64,000 bases of DNA from Persicaria tinctoria (GCA_037127255.1 JBANSL010000003.1:16743314-16807313), one strand, 5' to 3'; counted from the stretch's first letter, positions 49,386 to 64,000 are shown. Numbers and translations are program-made. Notes: generated from the letters alone by a model not told the origin.

Positions 49386-49401
49386 AACCCTAGTTAATTA
49401 T

Positions 49402-50291
49402 TATATATAATTTGTTGAACTCATACCTATAATAACGTATAACCAGATATAAAACTTTTAAACTTGCGCAACTTCTTATCTAATTGTCGAAATGATTAGT
49501 ATAATCTCTCATTTCGAAGCTCTCAAGATGAATTACAGCACGTGAATGTTAATTTAAGTAAAAATATAAAAGCATTATAGTCTATTGAAACAAAATTAAA
49601 GTGATTAATAATTAATTTTTAAACATTCATAATTTTTTACTCAGGTATCGAATTAAGGCATATTATATATCAAAATGAAGTTATCGACGAGGAGAATACA
49701 CCTAGATAGTTTATCACATGAGAAGGGGGCACGTGACCTCAGACCCCTCTCAGATCCGCCCACACACATGTGTGTATTAAAGTTATGATTATCTAATATG
49801 TACTGTAAAAAATAGTTTTTTATACGGTTTCTTAAATAAGGTTACATAGGCGTTTTTTTTTTTTTTGTTTTTTTTTTTTGTTATAAGGTTACAAAAGTTT
49901 AAACCATTACATGAAAATTTCACCTCTTATATTTTAGTTCTTTTATATTCGATATGGAATGTGAGATTTATCTTCTTAATTAGTTTAATTAGAAGCTAAA
50001 CTTTAACTATATGTATATCTTTTTTAGATCGGAGACTATATATATATTTTTTAAGTATAAAAAAATTGGTTTGAAGTACACGGGGGTCATAAATATCTTT
50101 GACCGTATAATCTCTAGTTAAACTTTGACTATATATATACAAAATTACTATATATGTCAAACATTAAATTTGACAAATTAACCAATACATTGTACATGGG
50201 CCGAGGCATCGCATATATTGAATAAAGACGACAACAATAACAATAACAATTCAATATATATCCCACAATAGAGCATAGTTTTGGAAGAAGA
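49402..50291. other. AT-rich intergenic stretch
   Basis: A hAT-like right terminus (CTCAGATCCGCCCACAC, about 49748-49764) hints at a larger old element starting near CAGTGGGGAAGGCAG (47655), but the duplication does not match well. Nothing else is recognised. Confidence 0.35.
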
Positions 50292-50302
50292 ATATATATA
50301 TA

Positions 50303-52744
<2,442 letters not shown>

Positions 52745-52803
<59 letters not shown>
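52745..52803. repeat. (TA)n microsatellite
   Basis: About 29 uninterrupted TA units directly at the right end of the iteron MITE. Confidence 0.97.
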
Positions 52804-52806
<3 letters not shown>

Positions 52807-53167
52807 ATTTTTCCGGTTTGATCAAGTTAGAGAGTGTTTCTAAGAGACTCAAGTGTAAATAGTTAAAAGAAAGAGCAACGGATAACTAGACAAAGCAGAC
52901 AAACAAGATCGAGAGCATAACCAAATAGAAATGAAAATATAAAAGAAGTAAACATAAAAGCTAAACATTCCTTCTTCTCCCGTAGTCTCGATCCATGAGC
53001 ATATCTTTTGTGAATGTAAAGGAGAGTAAGGTCTTAACGAATAACCTCCATTCAATTTTTTTTTAGGGTCTTCCGATAAATCTCCTAGCTATTGCCAGAC
53101 TCCCGCACCTTCGCACCAGTGCAGATAGAGGTCTCCTCTGCTCATGTCCGAACCAACGTAGCATAGC

Positions 53168-53690
53168 CAGTGGCGGAGCCAGCCCATTATATATAGGGGT
53201 GGGCGAGATTTAGGGTAAAAATTAAGTAATAATGAAATGAGTTTTGCAAAACTTTAAATAAATTTAATTGTGAAGAATTATGTAAAAAAAATCAAAGAGT
53301 TATATATCCACATTATTAAAAGTGAATAAAATTTATAATTAGTTAAAAAAAATTCAAGGAAACCCCTAATGAATGAATAAAATAGAATTCAAACAATACT
53401 AATTGAAATTAATTATTCTCAATTTAAAAAAATCTTTGAACTTATATGTAAAAAGATAATTAAAAATAAGTGAAAAAGTTAAAAATAAGTGAAGAAAACG
53501 TCAAAAGTGGGAATTGAACCTTGGACTCTAATAAAGAGGTAAAAGTTTTCCATCTATACTTTACCAACTAGATGATTCATTTTCACTTCTAATTAATTTA
53601 TACTTTTTTTATTTTTTATTTTTTAACCTTTCGTATTTGTTTCCGGGATCGGGGTGGGCTCGCGCTCACACGAGCCTACCCCCCTGGATA
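53168..53690. mobile_element. hAT MITE, family B copy 2, right end lost
   Basis: It begins CAGTGGCGGAGCCAG and follows the copy at 37792-38325 over most of its length, including GGGTG.GCGAGATTTAGG, the tRNA-like unit at 53505-53575 and the GGGTGGGCTCGCG..CACGAGCC hairpin. The final terminal repeat is missing after ACCCCC. Confidence 0.82.
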
Positions 53691-54288
53691 TGCTGCGCTT
53701 TTCACATCTTGTTAAATCTCGGTGGGCCATATAACGTGGGGGGTCCACACGTCCGAGCGCATCATGCGCACCCAAGCCGAGCACACAAAACCAGCGGGGT
53801 TCCATCCTAAAACCAATTGGCAATAGGAGGAGTGGTCCACTGACTTATATGCAAGGCTCGAGTTCTCATGTTTTTCAATGTGGGACAAAGGCTCCAACAC
53901 ATCACAACACATCTTATTTTCAATATTGGTTCTAAATGAATTCATTTTTGATCTCAATTGCTCTACATGTATTCTCCATATATCAATTGAACTCAAATCT
54001 CTTGTGGGTGTACATTATTTAACAAAGAGGCAGCTAGCTAAGGCTAAGCTAAGGTGAAAGGGGGAAAGGGAAAAGGGTAAAAGGCAGGCAGGTGAGCCAG
54101 TTTCAACTTCAAGGAACAAATGATGAGCACAAAGAATATCCATGCATGGCTTCAATCATGCATGTTCTGCCTTTTCTTTTTCCCTTTTCCATTTCCAACA
54201 TTCAAATCAAGTGTACCTACATCTCTAATTAAGTTATAAATTCAATGAATTGGCTTAGTTGATTTGTTTTTTATAAAAAAAAAAAGTA

Positions 54289-54463
54289 TTTCTATCCTAT
54301 GCCCCAAGGGTATAAGATAAGAACCTTAATCGGAAAAGATTATCTACCAAAAAAAGAAGCGACCCTAGGAAAGCAATATTATTAAAAGCTAAAATGATTT
54401 AAAATTAGGGAATCTTTCCCGATTAAGGTTGTTATTCTATACCTCAAGGGCATAGGATAGAAA
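54289..54463. mobile_element. Short hairpin MITE of unknown family
   Basis: TTTCTATCCTATGCCCCAAGG and CCTCAAGGGCATAGGATAGAAA start and end the unit, and the arms pair further through GAACCTTAATCGG.AAAGATT. No clear duplication at the ends. Confidence 0.6.
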
Positions 54464-54469
54464 ATCTGT

Positions 54470-56499
54470 TAAGCTAAGTTGTTACATTTTATTTTTTTAA
54501 TTTTTAATTTTTTTTATAAGCTAAAAACTATTTAAAATAATAATTTTAATATTTTTTAATAGCATTTCATAATTATTAGTAGTATGAAATTGTATAAGAA
54601 AATGAATTTAGTAGATGTAACATCCCATCCGGATGATGAACAATTGAACACATTCATGCAATTGATGTGCGCTTATTTATGATTATACTTCATTTATTTC
54701 AAATTAAATGTCATCAAATTTAGATACGTTTTATTAAAGTTAATTTTTTAATAAAATAATATACTTTTTATTAATTTTTTATATATGAAAAAATTATAAT
54801 AAAATTTATTACTAGGTTATTAAAAAAAATTAATTAATATTTTAATGTTTTAAGAACACGTGTATGAATAATAAATGACTTGTAAAAAAATAACAGAATT
54901 AAGGAGTATGAAATTATTCTAAAAAATTAATTAAAGATATATAATTTTTTATCATTCTAAAAATATATGCAAATAGTAAATTATATATTTTGTATAATAG
55001 GTGAATGGATAAGTACTAATTTTTTATCATTCTAAAAATATATGCAAATAGTAAATGAGGACGTGAGGAGAGAGATGGGTGTGGATGAGGAGAGGTATCT
55101 GGGTGGGGTAGGGGGTAATTTGTTACAATTATAAGAGCATTTTTATCATGCTCTATAAAAGTATTTTTACCATGTTCTAAAAAATAGAACTCTTTTTTAA
55201 TTAAAAAAAAATTGGCTTCAAATTAAAGGAGCCAACCCATTCCCACTCCAAGTCTCCAACTCACCAATCAAATTCGCTCGTTTAATTTTCCTTCTCTCCT
55301 TGATCCTAAAATTTATGCAAATTTTCCCTCAAAATGAAACTATTAATCAGATTGAAAAAAAAAGAGACAAAACAGGACACCCATCTGGCTCATTCCCCAT
55401 AGTGATTTTAGTCACACATGTAATCAATCCAAACTCCGACTTACAACACAAAGTACAAACTATGTCTGAACAACTTGTCCAAGCACAGAAAGATACATTT
55501 ACCCTATGTCGAACCCAGCATGGTCATCGTCGATCCTAACTTTTTACTTCCCATCTCGCTATCATATTATCGCGCGTTTTTCTCTGGAAGACAAGCTGGC
55601 GGAAGGCAGGGTTCACCATTATTAACCCAACTCTTTACATGCATTTTGCAGCCTTTATACAAGGTCTATGTATAGTCCAATGTTCAGATATCAGTTTAAT
55701 AGTATAGACAGTATTTGAAAAGCTTCAATCTTTCCAAAGATATATACTGTCTCCATTTCCAAGATAAGATATGATATCATCTCTATAGTCTATATACATA
55801 ATTTTAATTTGCCCATAAACTGGCCTTTTCTCATTCCCCTTGTAGTCTAGCTTAATTACAACACCATACAAGTGCAATGATTTCTTCAAGCTCCATCAAA
55901 AGCACCCACTATACTCTTTTACAATAACATGGGCATATATGTGTTTCCCTCTTTTGGATCTTGATTAATCTAATAGGACCGGAACTTTGTGGTCTTTGAT
56001 TTTGGTAAATAGAGAGCGGTCATCTGGGAGTCAAATCAGAGACGTTTGAGTATTACCCTGAGGTCTTTATCAACTTGACCACCCCAAGATGGTTCCAAGC
56101 TGAATTTGTGGTCCTCAATAGCTAGAATTAACGCATACGTGGTGTATATAATTCGTTATTATAACGCGTATAGAGTTGTCCTACCATCGATGGGCCTCTT
56201 ATACCATCTTTGGTGGTACTATGAGTACCATAACTAATTTAAAAAAAAAATTAAATGTTGGATTTTTATTTATTAAATCAATGTAATTATGTGAGAAAGT
56301 ATCATACCCATATGATACTCACTTTATTGATTCTCCCCTACTTTTGTATTTTTTTAATAGATTATGATACTCAACTAAAATACCACCATTAAAAATGCTC
56401 TTAGCCTTGGCTCATTACCCAAAGGGCCAAGGGCATCATTTGGACTTGAACTGACGACCTCAAAGGAGTGTCTAGCTTGCACTTTTGGCCTTAATAGTA
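54470..56499. other. Intergenic stretch
   Basis: AT-rich with a degraded Stowaway-like hairpin at about 54672-54912 and a duplicated ATTTTTTATCATTCTAAAAATATATGCAAATAGTAAAT (about 54943-54980 and 55019-55056). No gene or RNA recognised. Confidence 0.4.
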
Positions 56500-56513
56500 G
56501 ATCTTTTTTAGTT

Positions 56514-58221
56514 TTTTTTTTTTTACAGTGGGCAAACATTCGGAGCTATTACAGAGAATGTAAGCGTGCTCCGGGATCATCCTTACGGATGATGGTACAA
56601 AGTTCCCTGTTAAAAGGGATTGTAGATCTATCAATAATGATACCCCTAGTAGCTATATAATCTGCAACTTTGTTCGCTTCTCTGTAGATGTGTCTGTATT
56701 CAACCTTTTCAAAATTTGTTTCCATGATCTTGATCTGTTCTGCTTGGTGTCAAATCTCCCATCTGCTTTCTTTACCTTTCGATAGGATCCTCATCAGCTC
56801 TTGGTTGTCACCTTCTACAATAATTTGTCTTAATCCAAGTCTTATAGCTGCTCTCATTCCTTCTAGTACTGCTTCTGCTTCCGTTTGAATGACTGTACCT
56901 CGATCTATATCTTGGTAGAAAATCTCAGTTACATGGCCCCTTGAATCATGAATGATTCCTCCCACCTGACACGCGCCCGTGGGTTTGACAGAACCATCTA
57001 CGTTAATTTTGTAGATAACTCCTACTGGTCTAGTCCAACTAGATCTAGACCTTTTCTTCCTGTTGTTGGCATCTTTATTTGTACTCGTGGGATTTGTAGC
57101 TCTCCAGTCCCGGATCTCTTTAATAATACGGTTAATTAGGTTTCGGAAAGTGTCCGGGCTAGTATGTTTGAAAATTAACTTATTTATAGTTTCCCAGATT
57201 ATTTCCCAAATAACGACTAGATCTTCAAAAAATTGGTTTCCCTGTTTAATTTGGGTAATATTCTCACATAGGGGTCCTTGTAAGGAGAGGTTGTGAAAGA
57301 GCTTACATGTAGTATGTTCATACTGGGCTATTAGTTCCTTTGCAAAGGAGCACTTTGTAAAGAGATGAGTGGCATCCTCATTTCCTTGATTACACAGAGA
57401 GCATGTGTGAGGGACTCTATTAATGTACCTATTGAGCCTGCTAGTCGTGGGGAGAACGTCTATTTTAATTTTCCAAATTAGGTTTTTAAGTCGAGGAGGA
57501 AGATTAAGATTCCAGATCCAGTTATGGTTTTCAATGTTGTGGTTATAAGTATTGGTAATCTTTTTTGCCGATTTAGTTGAGAATTTTCCAGAGGGGTTAG
57601 GCTTCCGGATAAGCTTATCCCGAGCTTGCCATGAGGGGATCTTAAGGGATAAAATACAATTGGTTATATCTTGGGGAAAGAGACTTTGGATAAGGGGCTT
57701 ATTCCAAAGCTTTTGGGGGGTAAGGAGGTGGCTGACTTTAATGTTTGGGTCATTGTTACCCATGAAGGTTTCGAGGCTTATATCAGGGACCCACGGATCG
57801 TTCCAGATATTTATTTGGTTACCATCTCCTATAATCCAATGTAAGCCTTTCTCAAATTTTTCTCTAAGGGATAAGAGTCTACCAAATTGCCAAGAGGTAG
57901 CTTGATTAGGTTTGTCTCTAATGATGCTATCTTGTAAATATTTTTCTTTGATGACTCTTACCCAAATATTATTTTCATTAGTGTAAAGTTTCCAAAGAAG
58001 TTTAAATTGAAGGTTTATATTTAGATCTTCGGTTTTTCTAATACCCAAACCGCCTTGCGCGCGCCTTACTCTTGCAGATGTTATCCCAGCTAATCAGAGG
58101 GGTATATCTTTCGGATTGAAGTTTGTTCCAGAAGAAATTTTTGTTTATTTGGTCAATTTGGTTGAGAGTTCATTTGGGGAGCATAAAGTTTTGCATCAGA
58201 TAGTTAGTTTTGGAGCTAGTC
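56514..58221 (-). mobile_element. 5'-truncated LINE copy with TSD
   Basis: A perfect 14-bp duplication GATCTTTTTTAGTT flanks it (56500-56513 and 58222-58235). On the minus strand an A-rich tail precedes the left repeat. The ORF2 part present starts in the RT C-terminal region. Confidence 0.9.
56585..58048 (-). pseudogene. LINE ORF2 C-terminal part (zf-RVT, RNase H)
   Basis: A 432-codon frame starts MGIRKTEDLNINLQFKLLWK, the region after the RT. It contains zf-RVT with CSLCNQGNEDATHLFTKC and an RNase H-like domain (KINVDGSVKPTGACQVGG, QTEAEAVLEGM, VEGDNQELMRIL). A TGA at 56750 breaks the frame, which then continues with REANKVADYIATRG to about 56585. 5' to 58048 the reading is disturbed. Inactive. 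Confidence 0.87.
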
Positions 58222-59269
58222 GATCTTTTTTAGTTGAGACGGCATGAGAATGAGATGTTTGCATCAAAAGTCAAAATAACAATGCTCCTATCTCTCTATA
58301 AAGAGATCAAAGCAAGATCTCAATCTAGAACAATGGTGTTGGCTGCAAACAACAAACATCAATTTTTTATTTATTTTTTGGTAATTACAACAAACATCAA
58401 ATTGAATCAAAATAACAATGCCCCAACAACATCTCCTTATATCCTTATAAAAATATAACTAATGTATACAAAGTAGTAATAAAATATAAATTAATTGGTG
58501 AAAAAATGGCGTAAATACGCGGGTAAAATGAAATTAGACAATTAGTTAAGATATAAGTTTTGAAGTGATGAAGAGTTGGTTTTTGGTATGTATAGGTGGC
58601 AAAGACTAGTACTCCCTCGAAACTGCGCCTAGCCTCGTCGCCCCTCCCTTCATCGAGCAAATACCGGGCACCACCACCTTCTAAATTACTCCCTAATTCA
58701 GCCTTAATTTGGCTCGATCTAATTACTGGAATCTTTAACTAATTTGTAAGTTTTTCTCTAATACTTCCTCTTTTGCATCAATTTGTGGAACATTTGATAG
58801 AATTTAATCGTAAATTGATGAAATTGATTTTTCTTCCCGTTGAAATTCCTTTTGTTAATTTCAACTATTTATTTATCCTGTGTTTATTTTGTTCTTTCAA
58901 ATCTCCAAGGGGTTGGTACACAATCAAATCCCTAATGAGGTTGATTGTGGTATTTCATTTGGTTTGAGATTTTGATCTCTGTGTGCCATTTTGTGAAGTT
59001 ATTTGTATTTTAGGGATTTTTCTTATGTTGCACGATTTTGGGTTTTGCTGGTTGGAAGTAGAGATTTCTTGAACTATTTAGTGTTATTTGGAATCAAGCT
59101 TGTTTTAATACAAATTTCGAGTGGCTTGTGCTTCAATCTGAGTTTTTTCTAGCGTTTCTTCAGTGACCTCTTTTGTTAGAGTGTTCACTAATTTTGCGTT
59201 TCAATTCTTTAACCTTTGTTTTCTGTTTACCCTTACTTATGTCTTCATTTTTTGTTTATCGAAGCTCTT

Positions 59270-59680
59270 ATGTTCAACTGGGAGAAAATGAAAGAAATGT
59301 GTAGATCTCCCCAAACACCCACCCATTGTTCATCTCAATCTTCATCAAGCTCCGCAGTCGAGGAACTTATCTCTGCTGTTTCCTTCGTCTCTGTCTTTTC
59401 TCTTCTCCAACTCCCTTTCGAGAAGATCGATGGCAACCCCATTATCTTCAAGGATCGGCCTTCTTTGTTCCAAGCCTTCGTATTAGGCCTTAACTTCGCC
59501 TTTTGTGGAGGCATCATGACCATCTCCCTTCGTCAGATCTATCCTAGGATCGCCGATATCTGCCGCTACATCTCGATGTTGTCTATGTTCATGGCCACCA
59601 GCATTTTCTTCGGATTGACGATTCCGTGGGCTGTCGTCGCTCTTTTCCACGAATCTAGCCTCTCTGTTGCTGCTGCTTGA
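59270..59680 (+). CDS. Small predicted membrane protein, unknown function
   Basis: The frame from MFNWEKMKEMCRSPQ to the TGA at 59680 gives about 136 aa. After a Ser-rich N-terminus there are three hydrophobic segments: roughly EELISAVSFVSVFSLLQLPF, LFQAFVLGLNFAFCGGIMTIS and ISMLSMFMATSIFFGLTIPWAVVALF, so it likely spans a membrane three times. Codons are balanced and GC is higher than the flanks, which supports a real exon. The frame is open back to 59216, but a splice acceptor (TATCGAAG at about 59254-59261) and a possible 5' UTR exon at about 58600-58745 suggest an intron there. It is not a transposon protein that I recognise and I do not name it. Confidence 0.55.
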   Translation: MFNWEKMKEMCRSPQTPTHCSSQSSSSSAVEELISAVSFVSVFSLLQLPFEKIDGNPIIFKDRPSLFQAFVLGLNFAFCGGIMTISLRQIYPRIADICRYISMLSMFMATSIFFGLTIPWAVVALFHESSLSVAAA

Positions 59681-60500
59681 GTGCCGCGCGGCGGTTGGTT
59701 GCGAAGCCACTGGAATAATTGCGTGCCTTCACATCGTCTTCCAGTGCACACGATCTCAGCATAAGTCAAATGGTTTGTATGGTGAGTCAGATGTTGATTC
59801 TAATTTGGATTTGAAATTTGACTTGTGTTGTGATCTCTTATAGGTTGACCAAACGGATACATTCTTGTTATTGATACACTAAAATAAAAAAATTAGGATG
59901 AAATTGGGAACTTCAATTTTAGTTGGATTCATTCCTGCTAGGAACATATCTGCAAGCTATTTGATGATTATACAGACTGTATGCTTCTTTCTCCGGATGA
60001 AAGTGGGATTGTTGTTTCTATTTATGTGTACACTTGAATTCCATATGTGGTTTATAGTGCGTATCTTAAAATAAAAATCTATTGATTTGAAAGGTACATA
60101 TATGTCCATATGATGCTTCACCAAATGACTTGATCTGTATCTCTTTGAAGATCAAGGGTGTCCTAGTTGCGCCTGGATATATGACTGATATGGAGAAGGA
60201 GGATATCATTTTGCTTTATGCATGATTTCGATTGTGGAGAAGGGTCATCTAATGGCATCGGTTTTTTTTTTTTTTTTGTGGCGGAAACAACCAACCAATT
60301 CAATGCGAAGGTTCTCTAGTTGCACCATGTGAAGTATACGCATACCTGCATGATTTTATAATGGTGGTGATTAATAGGTTTGATCTGTAGCAACTCTTGT
60401 GTGCATTTTATGCTTTTCATTCATTGTTGTTGCGATTTCATACTCATATATGTTTCATATATATGTTTGTGTGCATTTTACCCATTTAGAAATTTACCTC
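59681..60500. other. 3' flank of the small membrane gene
   Basis: No domain is seen. It may hold the 3' UTR of the small membrane gene; poly-T at 60262-60278. Confidence 0.3.
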
Positions 60501-60529
60501 TTCAAAAAAAAAATGTTAGGCTTCTCATT

Positions 60530-61394
60530 TTAGGTCTTAAACTCCCTAGAACAATTGTTCTTGGATGAAGAAGCACGATTCACAACCAGAGCTATGCTAT
60601 CATCACTAACACCTTCTGAAGAAGTTGAACCTTTGGGATCTCTCTCAGCTTGCATAGTCATCTGGTACGCCTTGTTAAGACTAGCTTGCATAGTCATCTG
60701 GCAATGGATCAATAGCTAGAATATTGCTTTTGAGATTCTCGAAACCATCATTTAGTCCCGTCAAGAACTGCATCAATTTGTTCTCGAAGTCTTTATCAAT
60801 CATCTTCTTGAGTAAAATGCAACTAGCTGCAACGAGATACGGCTCCACAAGTATGTGTCAGCAACCCTTCGAGAGTCTGAATCTCATTCCAAAGCCTTTT
60901 CATCTTGCTATAATAAACTGCATTTGGCTGATTATTGATGTAAATTACACACCTGTTTCTTCAACTGAAAGATGAGAAGACTGTTTGTTTCCCCAAACCT
61001 CTCCACAATTTCATCTTATTGCTATTTAGCGAAACCAACGTACATGAAATTCTTAGAGATTTATTTTCCAACTCATCACCATAAAGTCACAGCGTATCCA
61101 TCTCTAATAATCGACATCATCCTCACAAGGTATGACACAAGATCCCGTGATGAAACCTAGCTTAAGTTTTGCGCCTAAAGCAATTTGAGTTCCTCTACTC
61201 CAACTTGAAAAATTAGATCCAGTGAAAGCTTTATCCACCGGTTGCATACCTGGATGATCAGAGTTAGAGAGGAACATCGGATCATTGTTGTTCGTATTCA
61301 CACTTCCATGAGCTCCTCCATTTCCGCGATGAATGACAGAGCGATTTTCGGCCATTGTCGCTGAAGTAGAGCCTCTATCTGTATTTAATGACAA
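60530..61394 (-). pseudogene. Decayed Copia gag
   Basis: On the minus strand the N-terminal gag domain DPMFLSNSDHPGMQPVDKAFTGSNFSSWSRGTQIALGAKLKLGF is clear (61394-61104), then fragments in changing frames (MKRLWNEIQTLEGL; KLMQFLTGLNDGFENLKSNILAIDPLP; ASSSKNNCSREF) mark the rest of gag. A short direct duplication (CAGATGACTATGCAAGCT, about 60653-60705) is present. No pol region or LTR is recognised with confidence. AAGAGATCAAAGCAAGATCT at about 61440 also occurs at about 58301, perhaps an LTR remnant. Confidence 0.7.
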
Positions 61395-61449
61395 TCCTCA
61401 AGAGCCGATGAGCAACCTTGTCATCCGATAACACGTAAAGAGATCAAAG

Positions 61450-62263
61450 CAAGATCTTAGTCAAGAACAATGACGGTGGCTACAAACAACAACCATCAAA
61501 CTGAATCTGCAATATGAAAGTGGCGGGCTCGAGTTATACTACTTACTAAGAACGAAACGACGCCGTTTAGGCCTAACTTTACACAATATTACAGAACATA
61601 GCTATAGTTTCTATTAGTTACAAACTTACAAAAACTACCAGATATGCTCAGGCCTCCCTTACCACTCTTAAGGCTATTAGCCACCCTTTTTATGATAACC
61701 TTCTAGCCAATGGTTGCGACCTTCTAGATTAGATCCTTGTAAAAAAGCAATTGTACATATACAAATACTCTAGGGCATGATGGAGTATGATTTTCTACGC
61801 ACTTCGTTCGTGCAGCCTTCAAGCATAGTTTCCGACATACATTATGCGATTCATCTAGTAACAACGGAGTGTCGTGGCATTTCTAGTGGTCTTTAGTCAG
61901 CTAACCCATCATGAGATGGTTGCAGCAGCTAAACTTACATCAACATCAAAGGAAGAAAAGTACACTTCTGTGAGAAAAATAACACCACTCCCAAGTATTA
62001 CGCTCAATGTTGCAAACTTGCTGCTGAACATATGGATCATTGATGCCACCCAAAAGAAAAAATAGAAACTTATATACAAGCAATTGTAGATGAATATCTT
62101 GCTTCTTGTTTGCAACTCAGTATGTATAATAGCTTCAGGTGAAGAAATTCAATTTGTAAGAAACTAAGCATAATAGCTTACATGATAGCAAAAATATAAA
62201 CTTTACCGTCGCAATTTCATCATGGGATGGTATAGACTATGAGTGACTTCAAACCCAAACTCC
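61450..62263. other. Intergenic stretch between the Copia pieces
   Basis: It includes AAACGACGCCGTTT (about 61555) and a short open frame at 61874-62065 without recognisable features. Confidence 0.35.
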
Positions 62264-62504
62264 TGCTATTGGAATTAATATGGGCCTTTTCCATTGGGCC
62301 ATATTCTGTACATTTTATGTTTGGTTGTTTGGGCTTGATTTGTAAGCCAAGCCCATAGTGGCTCTTGTTTCATGGCTTGTACAAAAGCCGGTATTGTTGT
62401 AACAAACAAATCAGTTGAAACAAACACAGAGTTTTTCCCTCTTCTTCTCCCTCTTGCTCTCTTCCACATGATTCCAAGTTCCTGAACTCGGCTAAAATCC
62501 CACA
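62264..62504 (+). mobile_element. Probable 5' LTR of a Copia element
   Basis: The region ends in CACA immediately before the primer-binding site and probably starts at the TG at 62264 (TGCTATTGGAATTAATATGGGCC). The start is inferred, because the matching 3' LTR is outside the window. Confidence 0.6.
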
Positions 62505-62516
62505 TGGTATCAGAGC
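62505..62516 (+). promoter_or_regulatory. Copia primer-binding site (initiator Met tRNA)
   Basis: TGGTATCAGAGC is the usual primer-binding site complementary to the 3' end of initiator methionine tRNA in plant LTR retrotransposons, placed directly after the LTR. Confidence 0.93.
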
Positions 62517-62599
62517 TCCGGTTCCGATCTCCTGGATCAGGATCTGATTGCTCACTTTTCTTCCGCAATTTCGTTTTTCACCTTCTGTTCTTCGTAGCT

Positions 62600-64000
62600 A
62601 TGGCGACAGATGAGGTTCAGATTGAACCAAGAATTGATCCGAGGAGTGATCCAAACGATCCACTATACCTGCATCCTAGTGATAATCCTGGTATAGTGTT
62701 GGTTACTCCTGCTTTTGATGGGAAAAAATTTGGCGAATGGAGAAGATCCATTTTGATTGCACTCTCAGCGAAGAATAAACTCGGATTTCTCAATGGAGAA
62801 ATTGCTCGTCCAGATCCGGGATCTCCAGGACTTCCTCAATGAAGGAGATGCAACGACATGGTGACCGCCTGGATTCTGAACAGTTTAAGCTCCGAAATCA
62901 AAAGAAGCGTGATCTACATGGAGTCTGCTCAGGGAATTTGGCGATCGCTGGTGTCCAGATTCGGGAAGGTAGGAGGAACTCGCTTATATGCGCTTAAGCG
63001 AGAAATTGCTCGTGCTGATCAAGGTACAACGTCTTTCCCCTCCTATTTTACCAAGATTAAATCGCTTTGGGATGAGCTTGACAGTGCTCGTCATTTGCCA
63101 ATCTGCACCTGTGGTGCTTCTGCCGATTGGATGAAGTTGATGGAAAATGAAAGACTAATTGAGTTACTTATGGGACTCAACGATTCCTATCTCAATGCCA
63201 GAGGATCTGTGCTCATGATGGATCCTCTTCCAAATATAGATAGAGTTTACTCACTTTTAACTGAGGAAGAAGAACAAAGCTAGGGACGTGAAGAATAAAC
63301 CAGATGCTTTAGATGGTTTATCTGCTCTTGCGAAAACTCAGATGAATTTCAGGGCTGATGGTGTGTCTAAGGCACAGAGCTCTTCCAAGAACAGCTCTCC
63401 TGCAGGTACCCAAGGAGGATCTGGAAAGGAAAGGAAGCCTTTGTTCTGCACCAACTGCAAGAAGACTAACCACACCATTGATAAATGCTTCTTCATCATT
63501 GGATTTCCTACTGGATATGGGAAAGACAAAGAGAAGAAACCTAGTGGTGATGGGAAATTTGCAGGAAATGTCATGGGAGGCTCAAGCTCAGACTTCACTC
63601 CCTCACAACTTACACAGATCATGGGACTTCTGCAAGGAGCTGGTGGTGGAGGCACTGATAAGAAACCTATAGCAGACGATTTTGCAGGCTTCTCAGGTAC
63701 TTCCCTTACCACACAGCTCTTGGATGGACATTCTTGGATTGTGGACAGTGGGGCAAGTGGCTATATGTGTGGAGAAGCTTCCATGTTCACAACCACATAC
63801 ACCCTCACAAAATCTTTTGTAGTGACTCTCCCAACTGCTCAAACCACAACTGTTTCTATTGCTGGGACAGTTGAGATCATGAAGGGCTTGAAACTGGACA
63901 ATGTCTTGTTCATTCCCAGTTTCAAATGCAATTTGATATCAGTTGGGAAGTTAATCAAGGACTTGCAGTGTTTTGTGATATTTACAGATAGAGGTTGCTA
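62600..64000 (+). pseudogene. Copia gag and protease start, cut by the window edge
   Basis: Gag begins [11 protein letters not shown] (about 62600) with [31 protein letters not shown], breaks after GLPQ at 62842 (TGA), and continues in 62858-63283 as the UBN2-like part (MESAQGIWRSL, LWDELDSARHLPICTC, LLMGLNDSYLNARG). A zinc-knuckle region CTNCKKTNHTIDKC (about 63450) follows. The aspartic protease motif WIVDSGAS (about 63737) and the downstream LISVGKL complete the start of pol. The frame changes between segments, so at least two mutations are needed to explain it. The remainder of pol lies outside. Confidence 0.85.

Noticed and set aside
47655..49764. A 2.1-kb hAT element spanning the Stowaway and LINE pieces
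   Set aside because: The ends look hAT-like, but the flanking 8-mers differ at two or more positions.

Overview
The window looks like nuclear DNA of a flowering plant, most likely a eudicot. The evidence is two multi-exon genes with standard GT-AG introns and plant-type coding lengths, a plant MIR394 hairpin, plant L1-type LINEs (DUF4283/zinc-knuckle ORF1; endonuclease-RT-zf-RVT-RNase H ORF2), Copia and Gypsy remnants, and many Stowaway, Tourist, hAT and Mutator-like miniature elements. I cannot fix the species; an asterid is plausible but unproven.

Only a few host genes are visible. Two complete prolyl oligopeptidase (S9A) genes lie on the minus strand: POP-1 (5109-10551, 730 aa) and POP-2 (24139-29971, 729 aa). 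They share the same 12-exon layout and intron phases, so they are a tandem pair pushed about 13.6 kb apart by transposons. A MIR394 locus lies on the minus strand at about 44.3-44.5 kb. A short predicted three-span membrane protein of unknown role sits at about 59.3 kb.

The rest is layered transposon sequence. 1.7-4.5 kb is a Pack-MULE-like element with about 85-bp terminal inverted repeats and a captured CYP87-like P450 fragment. 10.8-15.4 kb holds Tourist and Stowaway MITEs, a Gypsy tail and LTR split by a hAT element, and a second LTR-like piece. 15.6-23.4 kb is one long LINE bounded by a 14-bp target-site duplication (TSD); a 442-bp hAT MITE with a perfect 8-bp TSD sits inside its ORF1. 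Intron 3 of POP-2 contains a 1.33-kb Mutator-like fold-back element with a perfect 9-bp TSD. 33-43 kb has two more LINEs, three hAT-type MITEs and GC-rich captured-looking sequence. 47-58 kb has two 5'-truncated LINE copies with 14-16-bp TSDs and a family of iteron-bearing elements sitting in or near TA microsatellites. The right edge holds a decayed Copia gag (minus) and the LTR, primer-binding site, gag and protease start of another Copia element (plus) that runs out of the window.

The host genes have no obvious functional link to each other. The main interest is the order of insertions that can be read from nested target-site duplications, the POP tandem pair, the variant miR394, and an apparently uncatalogued element family (uncatalogued only as far as I can tell) with the repeated CACCGAATAATG motif.
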